A stretch of DNA of 64,000 nt, taken from NCBI GenBank assembly GCA_049607205.1, contig JBMYWH010000005.1, positions 35,616 to 99,615 of the forward strand. The letters are read 5' to 3'. The notes beneath the pieces are model-generated. The model was not told where the DNA came from. It saw nothing but the letters and a program-made list of their open reading frames with translations, and ran no database searches. Position 1 is the stretch's first letter; each line of letters starts with the position of its first letter. This DNA comes from JBELHR01 sp049607205 (lineage in GTDB: Bacteria; Bacteroidota; Bacteroidia; Flavobacteriales; Flavobacteriaceae). A program made the position numbers and the translations under genes. Shown here piece after piece: positions 1 through 8,484 of this stretch.

Positions 1-1121
1 TCTAAATTAGTGGCTATATTTAAACGAAACCACTTCTCATAGCCATTCCCAAATTGCCCACCTGGTGCTAGACCCATTTTTGCTTCCTTATAAACCCAAT
101 GACTGAGTTCATCCTCGGACAATCCTGTATTTGAAAAATCCATCCATAGTTGATAGGTTCCTTGTGGCTGTATCAATTCAACATCAGGAAGTTTTTCTTT
201 TAGAAAACGATTTACCCGTGAAATAATAGTTTCCAAATATTCAATAAGATGATCGACCCATGCCTCAGATTCATTATAAGCTGCCAGGGTAGCATAAAAA
301 GTTAAGGCATTGCCATGATTGATAAACAAGGACATTGCTCTATGATTAATTAATTTATATAAACGAGAATTGTTTGTATAAATATATCCTGTAGCAATGC
401 TGTGCATTCCAAATGTTTTGGCCGGAGAGCCTATTAAGGAAATACTATTTTCATCCACATTAAGATAACTCTCAAACTTGTGGTTCCCATATAAAATATC
501 GGCATGAACTTCATCTGAAACCACTTGAACTTTATACTTTTCTGCCAATTCAGCAACTCGTTGTAATTCTTCTTTAGTCCAAACCCTTCCCACTGGATTA
601 TGTGGATTACACAATAATAACATAGTATTCTTAGGCTGTTTCATTTTATCCTCCAAATCAACAAAATCCATAATAAATAGACCCGAATCATCCCTTTTAA
701 GAGGGTTCTCTACTACTTTTCGCTTATTGATTCTCACCGCATATGAAAACATATGATACACCGGAGTTTGAATGATCACACCCTCATTTTCTTTACTAAA
801 CAAATCCAAGCTCAAAGCAATACCAGAAAGCACTCCATTGACCTGAACAAAATTATTAGGATTTAATGCTAGTCCGTGTCTTTTACCATACCAATTACTT
901 ATGGAACTGAATAAAAGATCATTATTGTATTCATAAGAATAAACCCCTTGAGAGACCTTGTTTTCTAAAGCCTTAGTTATAGGCTCTGCTACTTCAAAAT
1001 CCATATCTGCTATCCAAAAAGGATACACTTGCTCGTCTTGATAAAGATGTCCATATCCTCTTGACTGAGCCTTTACAAATTCGTTGCTAGATCTATCGCT
1101 CAAAGGGTTTAAGTAATTCAT
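1..1121 (-). CDS. MalY/PatB-family PLP-dependent cystathionine beta-lyase, C-terminus cut by window edge
   Basis: Fold-type I aminotransferase-like C-S lyase. Enzymes of this family cleave cystathionine or cysteine to a thiol, pyruvate and ammonia in the cytoplasm. The frame is open from an ATG at 1121 to the window edge (373 codons seen; the family is about 390, so roughly 15-20 residues are missing). Visible motifs are CNPHNPVGR (about 171-179), SDEVHAD (about 202-208, the Asp that contacts the PLP ring) and SPAKTF, whose Lys235 should bind PLP. It starts 10 nt after the stop of the ArsP-like permease on the same strand and may be cotranscribed with it. The family is clear; cystathionine versus cysteine or aminotransferase activity is not. 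Confidence 0.85.
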   Translation of the reverse strand, partial: MNYLNPLSDRSSNEFVKAQSRGYGHLYQDEQVYPFWIADMDFEVAEPITKALENKVSQGVYSYEYNNDLLFSSISNWYGKRHGLALNPNNFVQVNGVLSGIALSLDLFSKENEGVIIQTPVYHMFSYAVRINKRKVVENPLKRDDSGLFIMDFVDLEDKMKQPKNTMLLLCNPHNPVGRVWTKEELQRVAELAEKYKVQVVSDEVHADILYGNHKFESYLNVDENSISLIGSPAKTFGMHSIATGYIYTNNSRLYKLINHRAMSLFINHGNALTFYATLAAYNESEAWVDHLIEYLETIISRVNRFLKEKLPDVELIQPQGTYQLWMDFSNTGLSEDELSHWVYKEAKMGLAPGGQFGNGYEKWFRLNIATNL

Positions 1122-1131
1122 TGTATATTTT

Positions 1132-2106
1132 TTAGAAAATCATATTAAAGATAAATCCTGAGAGGATCATTCCTAAGCCTAAAGTTACAAAAAACGCTAT
1201 AATCAATTTACGCTTCATCACTTTTTTCAATAATAAAGCTTCAGGTAATGAAAGACCAATTGCCCCCATCATAAAGGAAATTGCGGTTCCCATTGGTACA
1301 CCTTTCTCGATAAGAGTTGTCACAATTGGAAGGACTCCTACAGCATCCACATATAGAGGTATGGCTGATATTACTGCGATTGGCACGGCAAATATATTGT
1401 CCTTTGACAAATGTTCTTGAAAGAAGCTCGCAGGTACGAATCCATGTATAAAAGAACCTATACCTATCCCGATAGCGATATATGGCAATAAGCGTTTAAG
1501 TGTAGCAAATGCCTCACTTTGAACTAAAGTAAAACGTTCTTTTAAAGACATTTTATCTTCCTCAACGCTCACATCTGTAGGTTGTAAGTTTTGGATCCAA
1601 TCCGCAACATACTTCTCCATACCGAACTTTTCGAGCAACATTCCTCCAATAACTCCTAGTAGAATACCTGTTATAATATAGATCACCGTTACCTTCCACC
1701 CAAAAGCTACCCAGAATAAGGCTATAGCGATTTCATTAACTAAAGGAGAGGTTATTAAGAATGAAAGTGTCATCCCAAATGGAATTCTCGCCTGTAACAT
1801 TCCGACAAATAACGGAATAGAAGAACAAGAACAAAATGGGGTGATTGCACCTAAACCACTGGCCATTAAATTTCCTAATCCGGAAGATCTATGTTTTTCA
1901 AGAAATACTCGGATCTTATCCATAGGAAGGTAACTACTTACGAATCCCATTAAATAAGTAACAAGTACTACGAGAATACTAATCTCTATAAATCCAATGA
2001 TAAAATAATGTAATGCAGATCCGAATGTAGAATCTACTGCTAAATTAAACCAATCGTAGACTACTAAGTCTGCAAAACTAGTTAAGATATTGACCAATGT
2101 TTCCAT
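1132..2106 (-). CDS. ArsP/UPF0718 (DUF318) family permease
   Basis: Inner-membrane permease of 324 aa with several hydrophobic helices. After the second helical block it carries the family signature FCSCSSIPLF with Cys92 and Cys94, followed by TSPLVNE. Characterised relatives (ArsP) export trivalent organoarsenicals; many others are uncharacterised. The stop-to-start gap to the upstream thioredoxin-like gene is only 2 nt, so the two are an operon. No arsR, arsC or arsM is visible in the window, so the substrate is uncertain: arsenicals, another thiol-reactive metalloid or a small thiol are all possible. Confidence 0.85.
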   Translation of the reverse strand: METLVNILTSFADLVVYDWFNLAVDSTFGSALHYFIIGFIEISILVVLVTYLMGFVSSYLPMDKIRVFLEKHRSSGLGNLMASGLGAITPFCSCSSIPLFVGMLQARIPFGMTLSFLITSPLVNEIAIALFWVAFGWKVTVIYIITGILLGVIGGMLLEKFGMEKYVADWIQNLQPTDVSVEEDKMSLKERFTLVQSEAFATLKRLLPYIAIGIGIGSFIHGFVPASFFQEHLSKDNIFAVPIAVISAIPLYVDAVGVLPIVTTLIEKGVPMGTAISFMMGAIGLSLPEALLLKKVMKRKLIIAFFVTLGLGMILSGFIFNMIF

Positions 2107-2108
2107 GA

Positions 2109-2345
2109 TTATAGAAGTTTAGCTAGTTTAACTTCATCATTGATCTTTTTAAAGTCATGAACTTTTCCATTAATTACTAAAGATGGAAATGTCATAGTAC
2201 CATATTGCATGGTATCAGCCATATCTGAATATTCTGTGATACTGACCGCTTTATTGTTTTTATCAGCAACCTTCTCAACAAAAGATTTGATTGGAGAATT
2301 TGTTGCACAACAACTTGAATGTAGAATAATTACTTCTGTACTCAT
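2109..2345 (-). CDS. small thioredoxin-fold protein (MTH895-like)
   Basis: A 78 aa protein with a compact thioredoxin-like fold: a beta strand VIILHSS, a vicinal Cys12-Cys13 pair (SSCCAT) at the place of the usual CxxC, and the cis-proline motif TFPSLVING (Pro54). Small thioredoxin-like proteins of this type are often encoded beside UPF0718 permeases, as here (2 nt gap). A thiol-disulfide or metalloid-binding partner role for the permease is inferred. The adjacent cysteines instead of CXXC are unusual and would suit binding of a soft metal or metalloid. Confidence 0.8.
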   Translation of the reverse strand: MSTEVIILHSSCCATNSPIKSFVEKVADKNNKAVSITEYSDMADTMQYGTMTFPSLVINGKVHDFKKINDEVKLAKLL

Positions 2346-2402
2346 AATATTTAGTTTTTAAATGATTATTTATACTTAGAAGTAACATGAGTTTCAAAAA
2401 AG

Positions 2403-2981
2403 TCACTCAGATTTTGATTTTTTTTTCAAATCGTATAAAAAAAGGCACTCTTTCTTTATTTGACAGCTCTGTACGACTCCATTTTGATCTTCATTTACAT
2501 CACAACATTGAAAAATCAATTCACGAAGTTTCTCTCTACCCCTTTTAACTCTCATCTTTATGGTAGATAATTTTTCATCTTGGATCTTAGAGACCTCTTT
2601 CAAAGACTTTCCCTTAATCTCCACAAGTTCCATAGTTTCTCTGTATTGACTATCCAATAAGCTAATCATGGGAAATACATAATCTGCAAGAATTAAATCG
2701 AACTCGGGATGATCTTTATCTTCTAATTCCAGTTTCTGCTCAGAATCAAAAGATTTTTTATCTCGAAAGTAATTCAATAAAATATTTTTAGTCACTCTAT
2801 AGAGCCAAGCGCGCATGTTTTTAATGTCTGTCCCATTTGAATAAGCATTCAAAAGGACTAACATAACCTCTTGAACAAGGTCTTCACTATCATGGATGTT
2901 TCCGGTTTTGGAATTGATATATCCCTTGAGTTCTTCATAAAAACCTCCTGTACTCTCCTCTATATTACAACATTCTTCCAT
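2403..2981 (-). CDS. SigZ-like ECF RNA polymerase sigma factor with cysteine-rich ends
   Basis: A 192 aa sigma-70 family protein. Region 2 (DSEDLVQEV...MRAWLYRVTKN) and region 4 (SLKEVSKIQ..LSTIKMRVKRGREKLREL) are clear. The start is taken at the ATG 2979-2981: a longer reading from 3023 would begin inside the fabG terminator hairpin, and a TATCTTTA box sits at 2986-2993. The N-terminus begins MEECCNIEE and the tail contains CC, C and C within 30 residues, resembling SigZ. No anti-sigma gene follows; a thioredoxin-fold gene and permease do (57 nt gap). Control of that pair by thiol or metalloid state is inferred. Confidence 0.85.
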   Translation of the reverse strand: MEECCNIEESTGGFYEELKGYINSKTGNIHDSEDLVQEVMLVLLNAYSNGTDIKNMRAWLYRVTKNILLNYFRDKKSFDSEQKLELEDKDHPEFDLILADYVFPMISLLDSQYRETMELVEIKGKSLKEVSKIQDEKLSTIKMRVKRGREKLRELIFQCCDVNEDQNGVVQSCQIKKECLFLYDLKKKSKSE

Positions 2982-2985
2982 AGGG

Positions 2986-2993
2986 TAAAGATA
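2986..2993 (-). promoter_or_regulatory. candidate -7 box for the SigZ-like gene
   Basis: TATCTTTA on the minus strand, one base off TAnnTTTG. Only 4 nt (CCCT) separate it from the ATG at 2981, so transcription would start at or next to the start codon. No convincing -33 TTG is seen; the DNA upstream is the terminator of fabG. Confidence 0.4.
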
Positions 2994-3027
2994 CAAAAAA
3001 ACCCTATGAGAATTGAATCTCATAGGG
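2994..3027 (-). terminator. intrinsic terminator after fabG
   Basis: A perfect 10-bp inverted repeat (3002-3011 with 3018-3027, CCCTATGAGA) with a 6-nt loop, followed on the minus strand by a run of seven T. It lies 25 nt past the fabG stop. Confidence 0.9.
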
Positions 3028-3051
3028 CCCTTGATATTATCTTATATACGC

Positions 3052-3801
3052 TTAAGCGGTAATCATTCCACCATCAACGTTTAAAGTTTGACCTGTTATA
3101 TATCCACTCATATCAGAGGCTAAGAATACACAAGCATTTGCAATATCCTCAGGCGATCCTCCTCTTTTTAATGGAATAGCCTGTCTCCATCCATCGACAA
3201 CTTTCTCATCTAATTTAGCAGTCATTTCAGTTTCAATGAATCCAGGAGCAATTGCATTACAGCGAATATTTCTTGATCCTAACTCTAAAGCAACTGATTT
3301 AGTAAATCCTAACATACCAGCTTTTGAAGCAGCATAGTTAGTTTGACCAGCATTCCCTTGAACTCCAACTACAGAACTCATATTAATGATTGACCCACCT
3401 CTTTGCTTCATCATTGGACGAATCACTGCTTTAGTAAGGTTGAAAACCGATTTAAGGTTTACTTCCATTACAGAATCAAAATCTTGCTCACTGATTCTCA
3501 TCAACAAGTTATCTTTAGTAATTCCAGCATTATTAATCAATACGTCGATTCCTCCAAACTCCTTTATTACGTCAGCAGCTAATTCCTGAGCCGCATCAAA
3601 ATCTGCTGCATTCGATTGATATCCCTTTGCTTTTACTCCAAGAGCAGTTAACTCTTTTTCTAAACTTTGTGCCGCTTCAACTGAAGAGCTATAAGTAAAG
3701 GCAACATTAGCCCCTTGTTTAGCAAAAGTTTCGGCAATACCCTTTCCAATTCCACGAGTAGCTCCCGTGATCAGAGCAGTTTTGTTCTCTAATAATTTCA
3801 T
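3052..3801 (-). CDS. fabG: 3-oxoacyl-[acyl-carrier-protein] reductase
   Basis: Short-chain dehydrogenase of 249 aa that reduces 3-oxoacyl-ACP with NADPH in type II fatty acid synthesis. The nucleotide motif TGATRGIG (12-19), NNAG (90-93), Asn114, and the catalytic set Ser143, Tyr156, Lys160 are all present, as is the usual C-terminus (ITGQTLNVDGGM). The start is the ATG at 3801. An upstream in-frame start at 3861 would add 20 residues, but it lies upstream of a good TATATTTG box and within the preceding terminator region. It is transcribed alone, with terminators on both sides. Confidence 0.95.
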   Translation of the reverse strand: MKLLENKTALITGATRGIGKGIAETFAKQGANVAFTYSSSVEAAQSLEKELTALGVKAKGYQSNAADFDAAQELAADVIKEFGGIDVLINNAGITKDNLLMRISEQDFDSVMEVNLKSVFNLTKAVIRPMMKQRGGSIINMSSVVGVQGNAGQTNYAASKAGMLGFTKSVALELGSRNIRCNAIAPGFIETEMTAKLDEKVVDGWRQAIPLKRGGSPEDIANACVFLASDMSGYITGQTLNVDGGMITA

Positions 3802-3823
3802 AAATAAAAATTTAAAATCGTGC

Positions 3824-3852
3824 CAAATATAAGAATTAATTAAAAAGGGCAA
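3824..3852 (-). promoter_or_regulatory. fabG promoter (TTG-N18-TATATTTG)
   Basis: On the minus strand, TTG at 3852-3850 and a perfect TAnnTTTG box (TATATTTG, 3831-3824) are 18 nt apart. The box ends 22 nt before the fabG ATG at 3801. The -33 element overlaps the terminator of the upstream protease gene. This placement decides the fabG start. Confidence 0.6.
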
Positions 3853-3870
3853 GTTTTTCACCTGCCCTTA
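3840..3870 (-). terminator. intrinsic terminator after the M16 protease gene
   Basis: AAGGGCA (3845-3851) pairs with TGCCCTT (3863-3869); on the minus strand it is followed by TTTTTAATT. It begins a few bases past the stop codon. Confidence 0.8.
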
Positions 3871-3875
3871 TTCTT

Positions 3876-6836
3876 TTATTGTTTGACCTTGGTTTCTTTA
3901 AAATTAAAGAGATAATCTACATCCATCTCTTGAACTTGACCTAACTTCTTCAAAGCAGCTAAATCCATATCCTTTTTATTACCGATTACAATGGCAGAAT
4001 ATTCACTTCCTTTCACATTAGTCTTAAAAAATTCTTGAAGATCTTCCATTGTCATTTCCTGAATACTCTCATAAATTTCCTTTCTATCATCATGATCAAT
4101 TCCTCTACGCTTAAGTCCTTCATAGGACCAAAAAATTTGAGACTTAGTAATCCTTTGAGCTGCAATTTTCTTCATTACTGAATTCTTTGCTGCTTCAAAT
4201 TGAGCCTCATTAAGTGGCATATCATTCATAAGCCCCATCATGGCATCAATAGCTTCTGGTAATTTATTTGCTTGAGTGCCAATATAGGCATACATTAAGT
4301 CATTTTGATCCTTTTTCCCTGCGATAGAGTAACTGGCTTGAGCCGCGTAGGCTAATGCCTTCTCTTCTCTAATTTCCTGAAAAACTATTGACGATAGTCC
4401 AGATCCAAAATAAGTATTGAATACTCTCGCCGCTGCCATGCGATCTGCATCGAACTTATCTTCTTTCGCTAAAAGCATCATTTCAGCTTGAACCATATCA
4501 TAGTTGTTAAAATAAACTTGATTCCCGGTATCCTTCATTGCATACTCTTTTGCCTCAGGGTACTCCTTCAATTCAGCTTCCACTTTATGCAATTCATTCA
4601 ACGCACTCACTGCTTGATTTACATCTTTACCATAATAAAAAATCCTTTGCTTATATTCTTTTAGTCCTTTTACTACGTCAATCAAATCATTAGGATTCAA
4701 TTCTTTCAATTCATTAGATTGGTAAACATTTCTCAAGGATGAATTCTCACCATATAAAGCATAATTCAACAAACCAGATTGTAAAATACTCCCCTTCTGC
4801 GTCTTCATATTTGATCGGTCCTTAAGTAATTTATCAATATACTTGTCAAATGATTCCTGATCTCCTACAGCAGTATTCCACATCTCTTCTAATAATTCTA
4901 ATCCAGGTTTCAAATTCTCTTTTAACCCAGATATATAGACATAAGATCTTTCACTACCTGAAGAAACACCATAATTGATTCCCAATTTGTAAAATTCTTT
5001 TTTAAGCTCTTGAGCATTGTATTTTTCAGTACCGATATAATTCATATATCCAACGGCAATAGGAAGAATCTTTTCATTGTTCTTTCCCATATCAAATATG
5101 ATATTCAAATTGAATAAATCATTATTAGGATTATCCACATAAGTAACTTCTATACCATTTTCTAAACTAGTCTCTTTTAATGCTTTTTGATAATCAACAT
5201 ATACGGGTTTTAAATCCGGAGATGTCATCGCATAAAAATCAGTTACATAAGGGCTTTGAGAATCACGGTTTAAGTTCACCGGGGTTATACCAGGGTTTGC
5301 TACCTTTACTATGTTCTTATCTTCCCCTTTTCTTTTATAGGTAAGAACATAATTATCTTTATAAAAATCTTTAGCAAAAGCCATTAAATCTTCCTTAGAT
5401 ATCTTTTTTAAATCTTCTAAAAATGCAATTTCATCAGCCCAAGATTGTCCATAAATAAAAGCATTAACATAGGAATCTGCTAAAGCTGAATTGTTTTCAA
5501 AACTTCGGGTTTTTGATAGTTTTAGATCATTAATCACGGCATCAATCATCCAATCATCAAACTGACCATTTTTAATCAATTCAATTTGATCAAGCATTAA
5601 ATCTTTAACTTCATCCAAGCTTTGACCTTCTTTAGGGGAACCGCTAAGACGATGAAACCCATAATCTCTCAGAAATTGAGGACTAGAGCTAGCTCTTTGA
5701 ACCATACCTTTTTGATTTAAGTTCAAATCCATTAAACCAGCGTTTGAGTTGGCAAGAATCATATCAATAAGCGTGATATACTTTGATTGTTCCGAACCTA
5801 TTTTCTCCGTTCTATAAGCAACAGATACGCTTTCTGAAGTTGGTCCAAACACCTCTTTTACAACAATTTCATCAATTGGTTTTTCTACCGGAAGTACTGG
5901 GTGCTCTACGCTCTTCTTCTCATAATCCCCGAAGGCATCGTTTACCTTTTCAATGGTTTGATCAAATTCAAAATCACCAACCAGAACAACGGCCATATTA
6001 GAAGGAACATAATACTTGTTGAAATAATTATGTATAGCTACCATTGAAGGGTTTTTAAGTGCTTCTGCCGTTCCTATGGTTGTCTGCTGACCATATGGAT
6101 GAGTCGGGAACAATCCGTCTAGCATAGCAGCATAAGCCTTTCTGAAATCAGAATCCTGACCTCTATTAAATTCTTCAAAAACTGCCTCTAGTTCTGTATG
6201 AAAAAGACGCAAAACAACTTCTTTAAATCGAGAACTCTCTACATGCAGCCATTTATCCAGTTCATTGGCCGGAATCTTGTTGGTATACACCGTTTGTTCA
6301 AACCACGTGTAAGCATTCGTTCCTTGAGCCCCTAATGACGCAATCATTTTATCATATTCATTCGCAATGGCATAATTCGAAGCTTCATAAGAAACTTCGT
6401 CGATCTCTTTATATAACGCCAACTTCTCCTCTGGGTCTTGAGTCGCCTTGTGCTTTTCATATAAATCAGAGATTTTATCCAAATAAGGCTTTTCCTTTTC
6501 CCAATCCATTGTACCGAACTCATGAGTCCCTTTGAAGACCATATGTTCTAAATAATGGGCTAAGCCAGTAGATTCTTTAGGATCATAATTTGAACCTGCC
6601 TTTACAGCAATATAAGTTTGGATTTTAGGTTCGTCTTTATTTTGAGATAAATAAACCTTTAATCCATTTGCTAAAGTATACAAACGAAGTCCTGTCGGGT
6701 CGTTCTCAACGGTCTCATACTTGAATCCATTCTTATCAGAATGAGATTTAGTTTCGTAGTGATCCTCCGACGTGGAGCAAGCTACAAATAACAATAAGCC
6801 CCCTATTAGAAGGCTGTTTTTCAAAAACATTTTCAT
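3876..6836 (-). CDS. M16 (pitrilysin/insulinase) family zinc metalloprotease, lipoprotein
   Basis: A 986 aa protein with a lipoprotein signal (hydrophobic stretch 8-19, lipobox FVAC, lipidated Cys20). The inverted zinc motif HxxEH is HYLEH at 94-98, in the usual context TGLAHYLEHMVFKGT. The length fits two tandem M16 halves: an active N-terminal half, and a C-terminal half that lacks the zinc motif and has YFGSGLSSIVFQEIREEKALAYA. It should act in the periplasm on peptides or unfolded proteins. It is monocistronic, between two terminators. Two Met codons near the start (residues 1 and 3) cannot be told apart. Confidence 0.93.
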   Translation of the reverse strand: MKMFLKNSLLIGGLLLFVACSTSEDHYETKSHSDKNGFKYETVENDPTGLRLYTLANGLKVYLSQNKDEPKIQTYIAVKAGSNYDPKESTGLAHYLEHMVFKGTHEFGTMDWEKEKPYLDKISDLYEKHKATQDPEEKLALYKEIDEVSYEASNYAIANEYDKMIASLGAQGTNAYTWFEQTVYTNKIPANELDKWLHVESSRFKEVVLRLFHTELEAVFEEFNRGQDSDFRKAYAAMLDGLFPTHPYGQQTTIGTAEALKNPSMVAIHNYFNKYYVPSNMAVVLVGDFEFDQTIEKVNDAFGDYEKKSVEHPVLPVEKPIDEIVVKEVFGPTSESVSVAYRTEKIGSEQSKYITLIDMILANSNAGLMDLNLNQKGMVQRASSSPQFLRDYGFHRLSGSPKEGQSLDEVKDLMLDQIELIKNGQFDDWMIDAVINDLKLSKTRSFENNSALADSYVNAFIYGQSWADEIAFLEDLKKISKEDLMAFAKDFYKDNYVLTYKRKGEDKNIVKVANPGITPVNLNRDSQSPYVTDFYAMTSPDLKPVYVDYQKALKETSLENGIEVTYVDNPNNDLFNLNIIFDMGKNNEKILPIAVGYMNYIGTEKYNAQELKKEFYKLGINYGVSSGSERSYVYISGLKENLKPGLELLEEMWNTAVGDQESFDKYIDKLLKDRSNMKTQKGSILQSGLLNYALYGENSSLRNVYQSNELKELNPNDLIDVVKGLKEYKQRIFYYGKDVNQAVSALNELHKVEAELKEYPEAKEYAMKDTGNQVYFNNYDMVQAEMMLLAKEDKFDADRMAAARVFNTYFGSGLSSIVFQEIREEKALAYAAQASYSIAGKKDQNDLMYAYIGTQANKLPEAIDAMMGLMNDMPLNEAQFEAAKNSVMKKIAAQRITKSQIFWSYEGLKRRGIDHDDRKEIYESIQEMTMEDLQEFFKTNVKGSEYSAIVIGNKKDMDLAALKKLGQVQEMDVDYLFNFKETKVKQ

Positions 6837-6863
6837 TTAATTTGGTTAGTTAGATTATAGGCA

Positions 6864-6901
6864 TAAAAAAATGCCTGTTCTAATATAATAAAGAACAGGC
6901 A
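6864..6901 (-). terminator. intrinsic terminator after sucD
   Basis: TGCCTGTTC (6872-6880) pairs with GAACAGGCA (6893-6901), 12-nt loop, with a T run on the minus strand at 6871-6864. Confidence 0.88.
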
Positions 6902-6937
6902 CTTATTTGAAATGTTAAGTTTTTTTTAACTTAAATC

Positions 6938-7810
6938 TTATTTTAAAAGTTGCGCAACGGCTTCTCCTATTTTTGCTGGTGATTCCACAACGTGGATTCC
7001 ATTCTCAGCAAGTATTTTCATTTTAGCTTGAGCAGTATCATCAGCTCCACCAACAATAGCACCAGCGTGTCCCATCGTTCTACCAGCTGGAGCAGTTTGT
7101 CCTGCGATAAATCCAACAACAGGCTTACGATTACCATCAGCTTTAATCCAACGTGCAGCTTCTGCCTCTAATTGACCTCCAATTTCACCAATCATTACGA
7201 TAGCTTCCGTTTCTGGATCATTCATCAATAATTCTACAGCTTCTTTAGTCGTTGTTCCAATAATTGGATCTCCACCAATTCCAATTGCAGTAGTAATTCC
7301 AAATCCTTGCTTCACAACTTGATCTGCAGCTTCGTAAGTCAAAGTACCAGACTTAGATACAATACCTACATTACCCTTCTTAAAGATAAATCCTGGCATA
7401 ATTCCAACTTTAGCTTCTCCTGGAGTGATTACCCCTGGACAATTAGGGCCAACAAGAGTAACATCTTTATCTTCCAAATAAGCTTTAACTTTCACCATAT
7501 CCGCAACTGGTATCCCTTCTGTAATACAAATTACAACTTTGATACCTGCTTCAGCAGCTTCCATAATTGCATCAGATGCAAATGCTGGTGGCACGAAGAT
7601 TATACTTGTATCGGCTTGGGCCTGTTGTACAGCATCAGCAACAGTATTAAACACTGGCTTTCCTAAATGCTCTTGACCTCCTTTACCTGGAGTTACACCT
7701 CCAACAACATTGGTTCCATAATCAATCATTTGTCCAGCATGAAAAGTTCCTTCACTTCCTGTAAATCCTTGAACAACGATTTTTGAATCTTTATTTACTA
7801 GTACGCTCAT
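6938..7810 (-). CDS. sucD: succinate-CoA ligase [ADP-forming] subunit alpha
   Basis: TCA-cycle enzyme subunit of 290 aa that carries the phosphohistidine. It has the CoA-binding Rossmann domain (residues about 5-125, with GFTGSEGTFH at 15-24 and GPNCPGVI at 121-128) and the ligase domain with TMGHAGAIVGG, where His248 is the phosphorylated residue. The length is typical. The beta subunit gene sucC is not in the window, which is common in Flavobacteriia. It is transcribed alone, with terminators on both sides. Confidence 0.96.
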   Translation of the reverse strand: MSVLVNKDSKIVVQGFTGSEGTFHAGQMIDYGTNVVGGVTPGKGGQEHLGKPVFNTVADAVQQAQADTSIIFVPPAFASDAIMEAAEAGIKVVICITEGIPVADMVKVKAYLEDKDVTLVGPNCPGVITPGEAKVGIMPGFIFKKGNVGIVSKSGTLTYEAADQVVKQGFGITTAIGIGGDPIIGTTTKEAVELLMNDPETEAIVMIGEIGGQLEAEAARWIKADGNRKPVVGFIAGQTAPAGRTMGHAGAIVGGADDTAQAKMKILAENGIHVVESPAKIGEAVAQLLK

Positions 7811-7860
7811 ATTTATAGCAGTTGAATATTTTGAACAAAAATAGACTTTTATCTCACTTT

Positions 7861-7896
7861 AAAAAATAAAAAAGCCGCTAATTGAAAGCGGCTTTT
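7861..7896 (-). terminator. intrinsic terminator after efp
   Basis: A 10-bp perfect stem (7870-7879 with 7887-7896, core AGCCGCT) with a 7-nt loop, followed on the minus strand by T-rich sequence. It ends the lpxD-lpxC/fabZ-lpxA-efp transcription unit. Confidence 0.9.
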
Positions 7897-7911
7897 AAAG
7901 TTCTTAAAGAA

Positions 7912-8478
7912 TTATGATTTAATCCTTTCTTGATAGGTTCCCTTTGCAGTTTCTATCTTTATTTTATCTCCTTCATTAATAAATAGAGGTACATTAACAC
8001 GTGCACCTGTTTCTACTGTTGCAGGTTTCGTTGCATTAGTCGCAGTGTTACCTTTTACACCAGGTTCAGTATGAGTTACTTCTAAGATAACCGACTGGGG
8101 CATATCAACTGCTAATGGCTCTTCATCCGAAGCTCTTACAATAACCGTTACCACTTCACCTTCCTTCAATAGATCTGGTGCATCTAAAGCTTCAACACTT
8201 AATTGAATTTGATTATAATCTACCGTATTCATAAAGTGATAAAGATCTCCTTCAGGATATAGGTATTGATACTTTCTAGTTTCTACCCTAACTTCATCAA
8301 TTTTATGTCCCGCAGAAAAGGTATTATCAATTACTTTACCTGAGGTTAAACTTTTTAATTTAGTTCGAACAAACGCAGGACCTTTTCCTGGTTTTACATG
8401 TTGAAATTCTACAACTTTATAAGTATCGTGATTGTAATTGATACAAAGACCATTTCTAATGTCTGAAGTATTTGCCAT
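7912..8478 (-). CDS. efp: translation elongation factor P
   Basis: A 188 aa protein with three beta-barrel domains that relieves ribosome stalling at polyproline stretches. The domain I loop reads VKPGKGPAF, with Lys32 at the tip where E. coli EF-P Lys34 is modified. No epmA/epmB is nearby, so the state of modification is unknown. It begins 6 nt after the lpxA stop and is the last gene of the lpx operon, a common placement in Bacteroidetes. Confidence 0.96.
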   Translation of the reverse strand: MANTSDIRNGLCINYNHDTYKVVEFQHVKPGKGPAFVRTKLKSLTSGKVIDNTFSAGHKIDEVRVETRKYQYLYPEGDLYHFMNTVDYNQIQLSVEALDAPDLLKEGEVVTVIVRASDEEPLAVDMPQSVILEVTHTEPGVKGNTATNATKPATVETGARVNVPLFINEGDKIKIETAKGTYQERIKS

Positions 8479-8484
8479 TTTCGT

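Noticed and set aside
2403..3023. A 206-residue version of the SigZ-like protein starting at 3023
   Set aside because: The extra 14 codons would start within the fabG terminator stem and upstream of the likely promoter box, so they are not transcribed as this gene's message.
7307..7666. A 119-codon plus-strand frame opposite sucD
   Set aside because: Antisense to a conserved enzyme, with composition that follows the sucD codons; a shadow frame.
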